Shown: positions 1 to 4,965 of the stretch, piece by piece
How the letters are laid out: every line of letters begins with the position of its first letter
How positions within the stretch are numbered: position 1 is the first letter of the stretch
DNA from: Acidobacteriota bacterium
GTDB taxonomy: Bacteria > Acidobacteriota > UBA6911
NCBI GenBank assembly: GCA_017860075.1
Contig: JAFNAH010000148.1
Location: 1-6,328, forward strand
Length of the DNA stretch: 6,328 nt
Direction of reading: 5' to 3'
Position numbers and translations under genes: made by a program
The notes under the pieces: model-generated
Told to the model about the DNA's origin: nothing
The model's database searches: none
What the model saw: only the letters and a program-made list of their open reading frames with translations

Positions 1-81
1 CCCGGCACAGCCGGTTATTTCGGCTTTTTCGTCGACCGCGGTTCCATGTTCGTTACGGACTTGAAACTGGAGCGTCTCTGA
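1..81 (+). CDS. C-terminal end of a gene entering from the left, possibly a lectin-like (LamG/ConA-like) beta-sandwich domain
   Basis: Frame 1 is open from the first base and ends at TGA 79-81, giving 26 residues. They include GYFGFFVDRG followed by FVTDLKLERL. An aromatic/Gly-rich strand, a short turn and a terminal strand of the type 'hydrophobic-x-DLKL' are typical of the last strands of concanavalin A-like or LamG-like sandwich domains found at the ends of secreted carbohydrate-active proteins; that is a resemblance, not an identification. The reading is also supported by the abrupt change to unstructured non-coding sequence after the stop. The start and most of the protein lie outside the window. 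It could be a chance open frame, since 26 codons is short. Confidence 0.5.
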   Translation, partial: PGTAGYFGFFVDRGSMFVTDLKLERL

Positions 82-170
82 GCCGTCCCTCTCAATCCGC
101 CGCACCTGCGTCTCACTGATCCAGATCCGGGCCGTGCTGCGAAATGGATGCCGGTTACGAAGGCAAAGGA

Positions 171-193
171 GGCGCGGTCTGTCAGACCGCGCT
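171..193. repeat. Perfect 9-bp inverted repeat (REP-like palindrome), copy 1
   Basis: The arms GCGCGGTCT (172-180) and AGACCGCGC (184-192) are perfect reverse complements around the three bases GTC; a G.T wobble at 171/193 extends it. No T-run follows, so a rho-independent terminator is unlikely. The sequence shares the CGGTC/GACCG arms and a 12-of-14 match (179-192 against 265-278) with a second hairpin nearby. This suggests a dispersed extragenic palindrome family, but only a genome-wide count could show that. Confidence 0.6.
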
Positions 194-251
194 CCCGGCA
201 GTCCGGTGACGATAGATGCGCTTTCCGTGGTGAGGTTTGACGATTCCTGAT

Positions 252-278
252 GCCTCGGTCCGGCCTGACAGACCGGGC
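252..278. repeat. Imperfect inverted repeat related to the 171-193 palindrome, copy 2
   Basis: Arms GCC-T-CGGTC (252-260) and GACCGGGC (271-278) pair over 8 bp with one bulged T at 255, around a 10-base loop. The stretch 265-278 matches 179-192 of copy 1 at 12 of 14 bases (differences at 268 and 276). Both copies lie on the same side of the methyltransferase gene, about 75 bases apart, in a gene-free interval. That is the usual setting of extragenic palindromic elements. Confidence 0.4.
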
Positions 279-329
279 CTGCACGTGCCGTATTCGCGGC
301 ATTGCCGTGGTCTTGTCAGCGCAGGGAGA

Positions 330-358
330 TTGACGTTTTGGCAGACGGGCGGCATGCT
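330..358 (+). promoter_or_regulatory. Possible sigma-70-like promoter for the methyltransferase gene
   Basis: TTGACG at 330-335 matches five of six bases of the -35 consensus. At a 17-base spacing, CATGCT (353-358) matches only three of six bases of the -10 consensus. It would leave a leader of roughly 100 bases before the start at 469. The weak -10 makes this a tentative call; it is listed because it is the best -35 seen in the interval. Confidence 0.2.
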
Positions 359-468
359 GGGCAGTGACGGGCGCAAAAGCCTCAGCCCGGTAAAGCAGGA
401 GCGGATCCAGCGCGTCGAAGCTCTATCCTGCAACATGGACGGGAGCGGAACGCAGGGAGCACGCAGCA

Positions 469-1080
469 ATGGCTACTGACATTGGATTGATTTTGCAGAG
501 GCTCCTCGCCTTTTATGATTTCTCGGGAAAAAGCGTCCTGGCTGTGGGCGCCGGCGGCGGTCAACTGGCCGAGTACGCGCGGTCGATGCGAAAGGTGCTT
601 GCGATCGACCGTGACCTGGCGGCCATGAAGCAGCTGCAGGAAGCGGCGGCGCGGCTCAAGTTGCAGGACCGGTTCGAGTATTGGATCGGCGATTTCGCCG
701 ACTGCGACCGGTACGGCGATGTGGTGCTGTTCGAGTTCTGCCTCCACGAGATGGACGACCCTTCGGCAGCAGTGGCCAAGGCAGCCACCTTGGCCCCGGA
801 AGTCGTCGTCATCGACCATGCCCCGGGCTCACCCTGGGTGTATTACACTGCCGAAGATGACAAAGTCGACCGCAGCTGGCGGGCATTGGGCCGCCTGCAG
901 GTCGTGCGCCAGTCCTCCTGCACAACCGAGCAGCACTTCGCCAACTATGGCGAGTTGCACACGAAAGTGATGTCGCAAGGTGAAGTGAGCATCAGGCGCA
1001 TCGAGCGTTTCCGGGAACAGACGAACATCACTATCCCAATGACTTATGCCCTGGCATTGATCAGGGGAATGGCAATTTGA
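469..1080 (+). CDS. Class I SAM-dependent methyltransferase, substrate unknown
   Basis: The 203-residue protein has the Rossmann-fold methyltransferase signature: motif I VLAVGAGGGQL (residues 23-33) for SAM binding, an acidic end of strand 2 in VLAIDRD (43-49, Asp47 expected to bind the ribose hydroxyls), GDF (74-76) at the motif II position, and the strand-4 motif VVLFEFCLHEMDDP (85-98), which resembles the 'LHHxxDP' of UbiE/Methyltransf_11-type small-molecule enzymes. No signal peptide or membrane segment is seen, so it should be cytosolic. The length is normal for a stand-alone class I enzyme. The ATG at 469 is preceded by GGGAG at 455-459, nine bases away. The next gene starts 30 bases downstream on the same strand, so the two are probably co-transcribed. 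The C-terminal part (about 125-203) is not recognised and probably sets substrate choice. The family is secure but the reaction is not. Confidence 0.82.
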   Translation: MATDIGLILQRLLAFYDFSGKSVLAVGAGGGQLAEYARSMRKVLAIDRDLAAMKQLQEAAARLKLQDRFEYWIGDFADCDRYGDVVLFEFCLHEMDDPSAAVAKAATLAPEVVVIDHAPGSPWVYYTAEDDKVDRSWRALGRLQVVRQSSCTTEQHFANYGELHTKVMSQGEVSIRRIERFREQTNITIPMTYALALIRGMAI

Positions 1081-1110
1081 CGCAGCACGCTGAAATCAGG
1101 AGTCCTTTCG

Positions 1111-1785
1111 ATGACGAACACACCAGAGCAATTCTCACGCCGTCGATTCCTCGGCGCGGCAACGGCCGCGGCTGCGGCTGCCGCCCGGTTGCCGCGCGGC
1201 TTTGCTCGTGCCTCCGGCGTGAGTAAACAGCACAAGACGATTCTCTCCTTCTATTGCGACGACACGGGCCCGGGCACAGCCGGCGCCAAAGCATTCGCCA
1301 CCTTTCTGGATTACTGCGCCGAACAAGGGATCAAAGGTGAGTCGAGCGTCATTCTGGGGGCGAGTGGCCACAGTATGACGCGTGAACCGGTTCCCTGCTT
1401 CTTCGACGCCAGCGAGGGTGATTTCGGCATTCATCAGAAGGCGAGTGACGGGAAGTGCGCCATATACGACCTGATGCCCAATGCCATGGACCGATTCGGC
1501 ATCTGGGAGAATAATCCCGCCCGTGTGGATCCGGACTACTACATCACCGAAGACGGCAAGTCGGGGATCATCGTCCGGCGTGTCGAAAGCAGCTCGCCAT
1601 ATTGTATCTGGTATGCACACTGGCAGGGATTGAATCCCGGCAACGGCGTTGGCTGGCGGGCATTCACCACCGTCGTGCGGCGCATTCGAAAGCACGTGCA
1701 GGACCGCGTGGTCTGGATGCGTCCCAGCGATATCACGAATGGCTACCACGAAGCCGGCGGCTGGGACTTCCTGGACCGGCTCTGA
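1111..1785 (+). CDS. Tat-signal protein, polysaccharide deacetylase-like, probably internally deleted
   Basis: The 224-residue product begins with a twin-arginine signal: SRRRFL at 9-14, an alanine run at 16-25 and a likely cleavage near FARA (31-34), so export in folded form is expected. The mature N-terminus TILSFYCDDTGPGTAGA (43-59) resembles the first strand of polysaccharide deacetylase/NodB-like barrels, where paired Asp residues (here 50 and 51) follow a hydrophobic strand. From about residue 95 the sequence changes to what looks like the C-terminal part of a larger protein (IYDLMPNAMDRFG at 118-130; YCIWYAHWQGLNPG at 164-177; VVWMRPSDIT at 200-209). A barrel of this type normally needs 250-400 residues, and no HxxxH-type metal motif is visible. 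An in-frame internal deletion near residues 84-95 would explain this; a compact, distinct family is the alternative. AGGAG at 1098-1102 lies eight bases before the ATG. It ends ten bases from the convergent nagB stop. Confidence 0.65.
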   Translation: MTNTPEQFSRRRFLGAATAAAAAAARLPRGFARASGVSKQHKTILSFYCDDTGPGTAGAKAFATFLDYCAEQGIKGESSVILGASGHSMTREPVPCFFDASEGDFGIHQKASDGKCAIYDLMPNAMDRFGIWENNPARVDPDYYITEDGKSGIIVRRVESSSPYCIWYAHWQGLNPGNGVGWRAFTTVVRRIRKHVQDRVVWMRPSDITNGYHEAGGWDFLDRL

Positions 1786-1791
1786 GAGGTA

Positions 1792-1799
1792 CTAGCTAG
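1792..1799. other. Palindrome CTAGCTAG at the convergent gene junction
   Basis: The ten-base gap between the rightward Tat-signal gene (stop 1783-1785) and the leftward nagB (stop TAG, complement of 1796-1798) abuts an eight-base palindrome that carries TAG on both strands. The octamer TGAGAGGT also occurs at 1783-1790 and again at 1807-1814, inside the nagB end. No G/C-rich hairpin plus T-run is present, so I see no intrinsic terminator between these converging genes. Functional meaning is uncertain. Confidence 0.3.
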
Positions 1800-2527
1800 G
1801 GTGAATTGAGAGGTGCAGCCGCGCTGTCCAGGATCACAGTGGTGTCGGGATGGAGTTGCAGCACAGATGCCGGGACCTCGGTTGTCACCGGGCCAAGCAG
1901 CGTCTTCTCCATGATCCCCCTCTTGGCGGCGCCTTTGGCAACGAGGAGGATTCTTCTCGCCCTCATGATGTTCCGGATCCCCAATGTGACGGCTTTCCGC
2001 GGCGCAATACCGGCCTTCTTGTAGAACTCCGCCTTGTCCGAAAGACTGCGCTCCGAAATGACAGCCACATGCGCGTCACGCTCGAAAGGTGTGCCCGGCT
2101 CATTGAAACCGATGTGCCCGTTCATCCCGATGCCGAGAATCTGCAGATCAATTCCACCCGCCTGTGCGATCCGCCGTTCATAAAGACGGGCCTCCTGCTC
2201 GAAATCCTCAGCCTCGCTGTCCGGCAGGTGGCAGTTCTCGCGCCGGATGTCGACCTGGTTGAGGAGCTGCTCGAAAATCCGAAACCGGCAGCTGCCCGGG
2301 TGGTCAGGTGCCACACCGGCATACTCATCGACGTTGAACGTCACAGCCCCGGCGAAACTCACCCCGCACTCGCGGTGCAGTCTTAGGAGTGCCCGGTGGA
2401 GACCCAGCACCGTGCTGCCGGTCGACAGACCGAGCACGGACTCCGGACGGGACAACAGTTGTCTTGCGACCTCCCGGGCCGCCGCCAGGTCGACCTCTTC
2501 CGCCGTCTGCTTCACCACAATCTTCAT
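1796..2527 (-). CDS. nagB: Glucosamine-6-phosphate deaminase (NagB)
   Basis: NagB converts glucosamine-6-phosphate to fructose-6-phosphate and ammonia in the cytosol, linking amino-sugar use to glycolysis. The 243-residue sequence carries the phosphate-binding loop GLSTGSTVLGLH (33-44), FNVDEY (64-69, with Asp67 aligning with the catalytic Asp72 of the E. coli enzyme) and LGIGMNGHIGFNEP (131-144), in which His138 and Glu143 align with E. coli His143 and Glu148. The E. coli Asp141 position is Asn136 here, a substitution that, as I recall, occurs in Bacillus-type NagB. The length fits the short Bacillus-type form (about 242 residues) rather than the 266-residue allosteric E. coli form, so GlcNAc6P activation is less likely (inference). 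GAGAGGAA lies a few bases before the ATG. It is 45 bases downstream of the M19 gene on the same strand, probably one transcript. No nagA is present in the window. Confidence 0.97.
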   Translation of the reverse strand: MKIVVKQTAEEVDLAAAREVARQLLSRPESVLGLSTGSTVLGLHRALLRLHRECGVSFAGAVTFNVDEYAGVAPDHPGSCRFRIFEQLLNQVDIRRENCHLPDSEAEDFEQEARLYERRIAQAGGIDLQILGIGMNGHIGFNEPGTPFERDAHVAVISERSLSDKAEFYKKAGIAPRKAVTLGIRNIMRARRILLVAKGAAKRGIMEKTLLGPVTTEVPASVLQLHPDTTVILDSAAAPLNSP

Positions 2528-2572
2528 CGCGTTCCTCTCTCAGATTTCACAGGTAACCCGCGGGAGGCCGGC

Positions 2573-3715
2573 CTATGCAGCCGCGGCGGGAAGGATCTGT
2601 TTCCAGATGCGGATGAGGTTGCCGCCGAGAACAAGCCCGATCTGCTCTTCGGTAAATCCACGCTCCCCGAGCAACCTGATGAAAGTGTCCCAGTGCTCGT
2701 ACATGCTCTGCGCCTCCACGCCCGAGAACTGGCGCTGCGAATAGCCGGGGACGTGACCCACGGCCGGGTGGCCCTTGTCATGCCCCAGCCAGCCGATTCC
2801 GATGTGCTCGATCCCAACGGACTTGGCCAGGTATTCGACCTCGTCGACGAGCAGCTTATACGGGGTTACGTCCTCAATATAGCGGAGGCCTATGATTCCC
2901 CCGGTAGAGGCAATCGCCCGCACCTCCGGTTCGGTGAGCTCGAGCGGCGTCTTCAGAAAAGGCTGTACGTTCTGATGGGTCGAAACGATCGGCTGCTTCG
3001 TGACTTCCGCGGCATGAAGAATCCCATTTGCCGACAGATGCGACACCCCGACCATCATCCCCAGCCGGTTCATTTCGTGGATTACCTCGACTCCGAACTC
3101 CGAGAGACGTCCCCCCATCTTCCCGCCACCCACGCCGTCGGCGAGCATATTGCGCCCGTTGTGCGTCAGCTGCATTCCTCGTACGCCCAGGCGGAAGAAC
3201 TGCCGCAACAACGCGAGACGGCGGTCGGAGTGGTACCCGGGCTCGGGATCGATCTGGACCGATCCCCCGCCTTCGAGATCCAGAAAGAACTGCACTTTCC
3301 CGGAATTGGGCCGTTCGGGGATGTCAGCCCTCGATCGGATGATCGAGGCGCGCCCGCCGGTCTTCTCGATCTCGCACAATAACATGTCCAGCACCCGCAT
3401 GGAGCCTTCAAACAGGTTGTCGCGCCCGTCCCGTTCCTCGAGCGAATCGCCGCCTGCCGGCATGATCACGACGCTTACCCCTGCCTCGACAAGCCGCGGC
3501 ACGAGGAAGTCACGCACGGGAGAGTGCTGGCTCTTATCCGGCAACCTGAATCGGTCACTGAGTTCCCAGATATCCCGGTGCCCCTCAACGATAATGTAGT
3601 CTCCCGGACGGCGGGCACCGAACCCGGCGCGCGGAAGCATCGCACCCAGTATCGAGCCACCAAGGACCGATCCGGAGTGCGACAGAAAACGGCGGCGCGA
3701 CAACGGACGCTGCAT
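2573..3715 (-). CDS. Tat-exported peptidase M19 (renal dipeptidase) family protein with altered active-site motifs
   Basis: The 380-residue protein starts with a twin-arginine signal (SRRRFL at 6-11, apolar segment about 14-28), so it should work in the periplasm or outside. The membrane dipeptidase fold is shown by EGHRDIW (44-50; His46 and Asp48 are the HxD metal ligands), FLDLEGG (144-150; Glu148 as bridging carboxylate), LTHNGRN (183-189), VGVSHLS (222-228; His226), STHQN (245-249; His247) and the C-terminal GGNLIRIW (364-371). Classical members hydrolyse dipeptides, often tolerant of a D-residue on the C-terminal side. Two usual positions differ: the 'GSDFDG' segment bearing the catalytic Asp (Asp288 of human DPEP1) reads GWLGHD (308-313), and the substrate-binding Arg of 'RNLTD' appears as Leu in LELTE (258-262). 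The substrate may therefore not be a normal dipeptide. AGGAGG (complement of 3721-3726) sits five bases before the ATG. It is the first gene of the leftward pair with nagB. Confidence 0.9.
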   Translation of the reverse strand: MQRPLSRRRFLSHSGSVLGGSILGAMLPRAGFGARRPGDYIIVEGHRDIWELSDRFRLPDKSQHSPVRDFLVPRLVEAGVSVVIMPAGGDSLEERDGRDNLFEGSMRVLDMLLCEIEKTGGRASIIRSRADIPERPNSGKVQFFLDLEGGGSVQIDPEPGYHSDRRLALLRQFFRLGVRGMQLTHNGRNMLADGVGGGKMGGRLSEFGVEVIHEMNRLGMMVGVSHLSANGILHAAEVTKQPIVSTHQNVQPFLKTPLELTEPEVRAIASTGGIIGLRYIEDVTPYKLLVDEVEYLAKSVGIEHIGIGWLGHDKGHPAVGHVPGYSQRQFSGVEAQSMYEHWDTFIRLLGERGFTEEQIGLVLGGNLIRIWKQILPAAAA

Positions 3716-3720
3716 GAAGA

Positions 3721-3726
3721 CCTCCT
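3721..3726 (-). promoter_or_regulatory. Strong Shine-Dalgarno site of the M19 gene
   Basis: The minus-strand AGGAGG is a full match to the anti-Shine-Dalgarno core and lies five bases upstream of the ATG at 3715-3713. It fixes this start and keeps the complete Tat signal in the protein. It also indicates efficient translation of the first gene of the leftward unit. Confidence 0.8.
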
Positions 3727-3731
3727 CGATC

Positions 3732-3767
3732 AGGGCTATTATAGCCTGTCAGGGACCCAGCTTCAGC
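3732..3767 (-). promoter_or_regulatory. Candidate promoter of the leftward M19-nagB unit, with a palindrome over the -10
   Basis: On the minus strand, 3743-3738 reads TATAAT, a perfect -10 hexamer. At a 17-base spacing, CTGAAG (complement of 3761-3766) is a poor -35, with three of six matches. Transcription would start near 3731 and give a leader of about 15 bases that still includes the Shine-Dalgarno site. The -10 lies inside a perfect inverted repeat, GGCTAT-T-ATAGCC (3734-3746), which a repressor could occupy; that operator role is inference only. A weak -35 is consistent with activator-dependent expression. Confidence 0.45.
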
Positions 3768-3865
3768 GTGAGACCTTCAAGAATCACGCTTTGCAGCGGA
3801 AGAGTTCTTGTCTGCGGCTGGGCTCGTGATGTAAAAGGCTGCCACAACCTATTGCCGAGGGGCGC

Positions 3866-3991
3866 ATGTACATCGACTGGATCACATGGAGCATCTGGGT
3901 CTTCGGGCTGGTGCTCCTGCTCTACTGGTGTGTCGGGACCGTTCGTGAATTCAGGGGGCTTTTTGCGAGACGCAGGAGGAAAAATCCGTGA
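3866..3991 (+). CDS. Small single-pass membrane protein, candidate symporter accessory subunit
   Basis: An ATG at 3866 opens a 41-codon frame ending in TGA 3989-3991. GAGGGG at 3857-3862 is a suitable ribosome site three to five bases before it. The product has a Tyr/Trp-rich N-terminus (MYIDWITWSIW), one apolar helix (about residues 8-24, with VFGLVLLLYW inside) and a basic tail ending RRRRKNP. By the positive-inside rule this predicts an outside N-terminus and a cytosolic C-terminus. Its last four bases (GTGA) overlap the kinase start, and its tail codons contain the kinase's ribosome site, so it is tightly coupled to the kinase and the SSS symporter. Short one-helix partners are known for some Na+-coupled transporters (MetS with MetP in Corynebacterium glutamicum, and small proteins beside SSS genes). 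The same role here is inference. An uncoded leader is the alternative. Confidence 0.72.
   Translation: MYIDWITWSIWVFGLVLLLYWCVGTVREFRGLFARRRRKNP
3974..3979 (+). promoter_or_regulatory. Shine-Dalgarno site choosing the GTG start of the kinase
   Basis: AGGAGG ends eight bases before GTG 3988-3990 but fourteen bases before the next in-frame ATG at 3994-3996. The spacing favours GTG. The site lies within the Arg codons of the small membrane protein's tail, so ribosomes finishing that gene would cover it, which suits translational coupling. Confidence 0.7.
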
Positions 3992-4965
3992 CCATGGATA
4001 TCGTCGTGGTGGGCGAACTGAACGTTGACCTCGTGCTGACCGGCCTCCCCTCTATCCCGGGCTATCGGGAACTTCGGCTTGCGCGCGATATGCGTTTCAC
4101 GCTGGGCAGTTCATCGGCCATATTCGCGTGCAACGCGGCGCGGCTCGGCGCCAGCGTCGGTTTCGTCGGGAAGGCCGGCGACGACGAGTTCGGCGACTTC
4201 ATGCTGCGCGGCCTGAAACAGGCCGGAGTGGAGACCTCGCGGATCATTCGCCACGCGGGAGGGCGCACCGGTATCTGTGTCGTAATGTCCTTTCCGGAAG
4301 ATTACGCGATGGTGAGCTTCCCCGGGATCCGCGAGACGTTCCGGCTCGAGGAGGTCGACCTTGACTACGTGAAGACGGCCCGGCACCTGCACATGTCCAG
4401 CTTCTATATCCAGCCTGCCCTGAGACCCGGGATCCCGCAGCTATTCAGGTGGGCCAAGCAGGCCGGCCTGAGCACTTCGCTCGACCCCGACAACGACCCG
4501 ACGGGCGGCTGGAACGGCGGGATGCGCGACGCCCTGGCGAGCGTGGATCTGTTTCTTCCCAATGAACAGGAGCTGATGGGTGTCGCCGGAAAGAACGACC
4601 CCAACGCCGCAGTCGAAGAGATGCGGGGGCTGGCGGGCGCCACAGTAGTGAAACGAGGCGCTGCCGGCGTCCTCGTCGCGACGCGCAGCCGGACCATTGC
4701 TGCTCCCGGGTTTGCCATAAAGCCGCTGGATACCACGGGGGCCGGGGACAGCTTCAACGCCGGCTTTATCGTCAGGTTCCTGCAGGGGGCCACGCTCGAC
4801 GATTGCGTCGCGTGGGGAAATGCCTGCGGTGCGCTCTCGACTCAGGCACTGGGCGGCACGGCCGGCTTCCCTGATTGCGGTGAACTGCAGCGGTTCCTCA
4901 CCGAGCGGGCCGCGGAGTGTGAGAGGATCAGGGATGCCTTCATGAACGGAGGAGGAGGAGAATGA
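3988..4965 (+). CDS. PfkB/ribokinase-family sugar kinase, substrate unknown
   Basis: The 325-residue protein would phosphorylate a sugar or related small molecule with ATP in the cytosol. Family marks in order: VVVGELNVDLVL (6-17) with the substrate-contacting Asn12/Asp14; the glycine-containing helix start TLGSSSAIFACNAARLG (38-54), followed by VGFVGKAGDDEFG (57-69), the first PfkB signature; FLPNEQE (189-195); VKRGAAGV (221-228); and the second signature DTTGAGDSFNAGF (248-260), where GAGD forms the anion hole and Asp254 is the catalytic base. The length is normal. Substrate cannot be read from sequence: KDG, fructose, ribose or nucleoside kinases share these motifs. The GTG start overlaps the stop of the small membrane protein by four bases (GTGA). 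The end overlaps the symporter start by four (ATGA), so the kinase probably acts on what that symporter imports. A GGA-GGA-GGA-GGA-GAA tail doubles as the symporter's ribosome site. Confidence 0.93.
   Translation: MTMDIVVVGELNVDLVLTGLPSIPGYRELRLARDMRFTLGSSSAIFACNAARLGASVGFVGKAGDDEFGDFMLRGLKQAGVETSRIIRHAGGRTGICVVMSFPEDYAMVSFPGIRETFRLEEVDLDYVKTARHLHMSSFYIQPALRPGIPQLFRWAKQAGLSTSLDPDNDPTGGWNGGMRDALASVDLFLPNEQELMGVAGKNDPNAAVEEMRGLAGATVVKRGAAGVLVATRSRTIAAPGFAIKPLDTTGAGDSFNAGFIVRFLQGATLDDCVAWGNACGALSTQALGGTAGFPDCGELQRFLTERAAECERIRDAFMNGGGGE

Larger units (their letters stand above)
82..468. other. Non-coding interval with palindromic repeats, upstream of the methyltransferase gene
   Basis: These 387 bases contain no convincing gene. 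The open frames crossing them on both strands have arginine/proline/serine-rich compositions, poor or absent ribosome sites and overlap the palindromes. What the interval does hold is a strong hairpin at 171-193, a related imperfect hairpin at 252-278, and a weak promoter-like pair at 330-358. No U-tract terminator is visible after the partial gene ending at 81. Confidence 0.6.

Noticed and set aside
1..14. Apparent repeat of GGCACAGCCGG at the left edge and near 1274-1284
   Set aside because: An 11-base match in GC-rich coding DNA is expected by chance, and the flanks do not match.
136..138. Loss of a catalytic residue in NagB (protein residue 136 is Asn where E. coli has Asp141)
   Set aside because: Coordinates here are protein residues. 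Asn at this site is, to my knowledge, common in the short Bacillus-type NagB, and the other catalytic positions are intact, so no inactivation is claimed.
237..479. Rightward 80-codon frame overlapping the start of the methyltransferase gene
   Set aside because: It begins at TTG without a good ribosome site, runs through palindromic repeat copy 2, has no recognisable protein features, and overlaps a well-supported start at 469.
382..819. Leftward 145-codon frame antisense to the methyltransferase
   Set aside because: It is a GC-rich shadow frame; the opposite strand carries clear methyltransferase motifs over the same bases.
2396..3382. Long rightward frame (328 codons) antisense to the M19 gene
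   Set aside because: Its length comes from high third-position GC in the real gene. The minus strand shows Tat and M19 motifs and a perfect Shine-Dalgarno site, while this frame shows none.
3778..3810. CAAGAA ... TTCTTG inverted repeat in the divergent intergenic region
   Set aside because: The six-base arms are separated by 21 bases with weak internal pairing and no T-run, so it is expected by chance and supports neither a terminator nor an operator.
3714..4028. Rightward 104-codon frame through the divergent region into the kinase start
   Set aside because: It overlaps the Shine-Dalgarno site and promoter of the M19 gene and lies out of frame with the better supported small membrane gene and kinase, with a low-complexity Ser/Gly-rich product.
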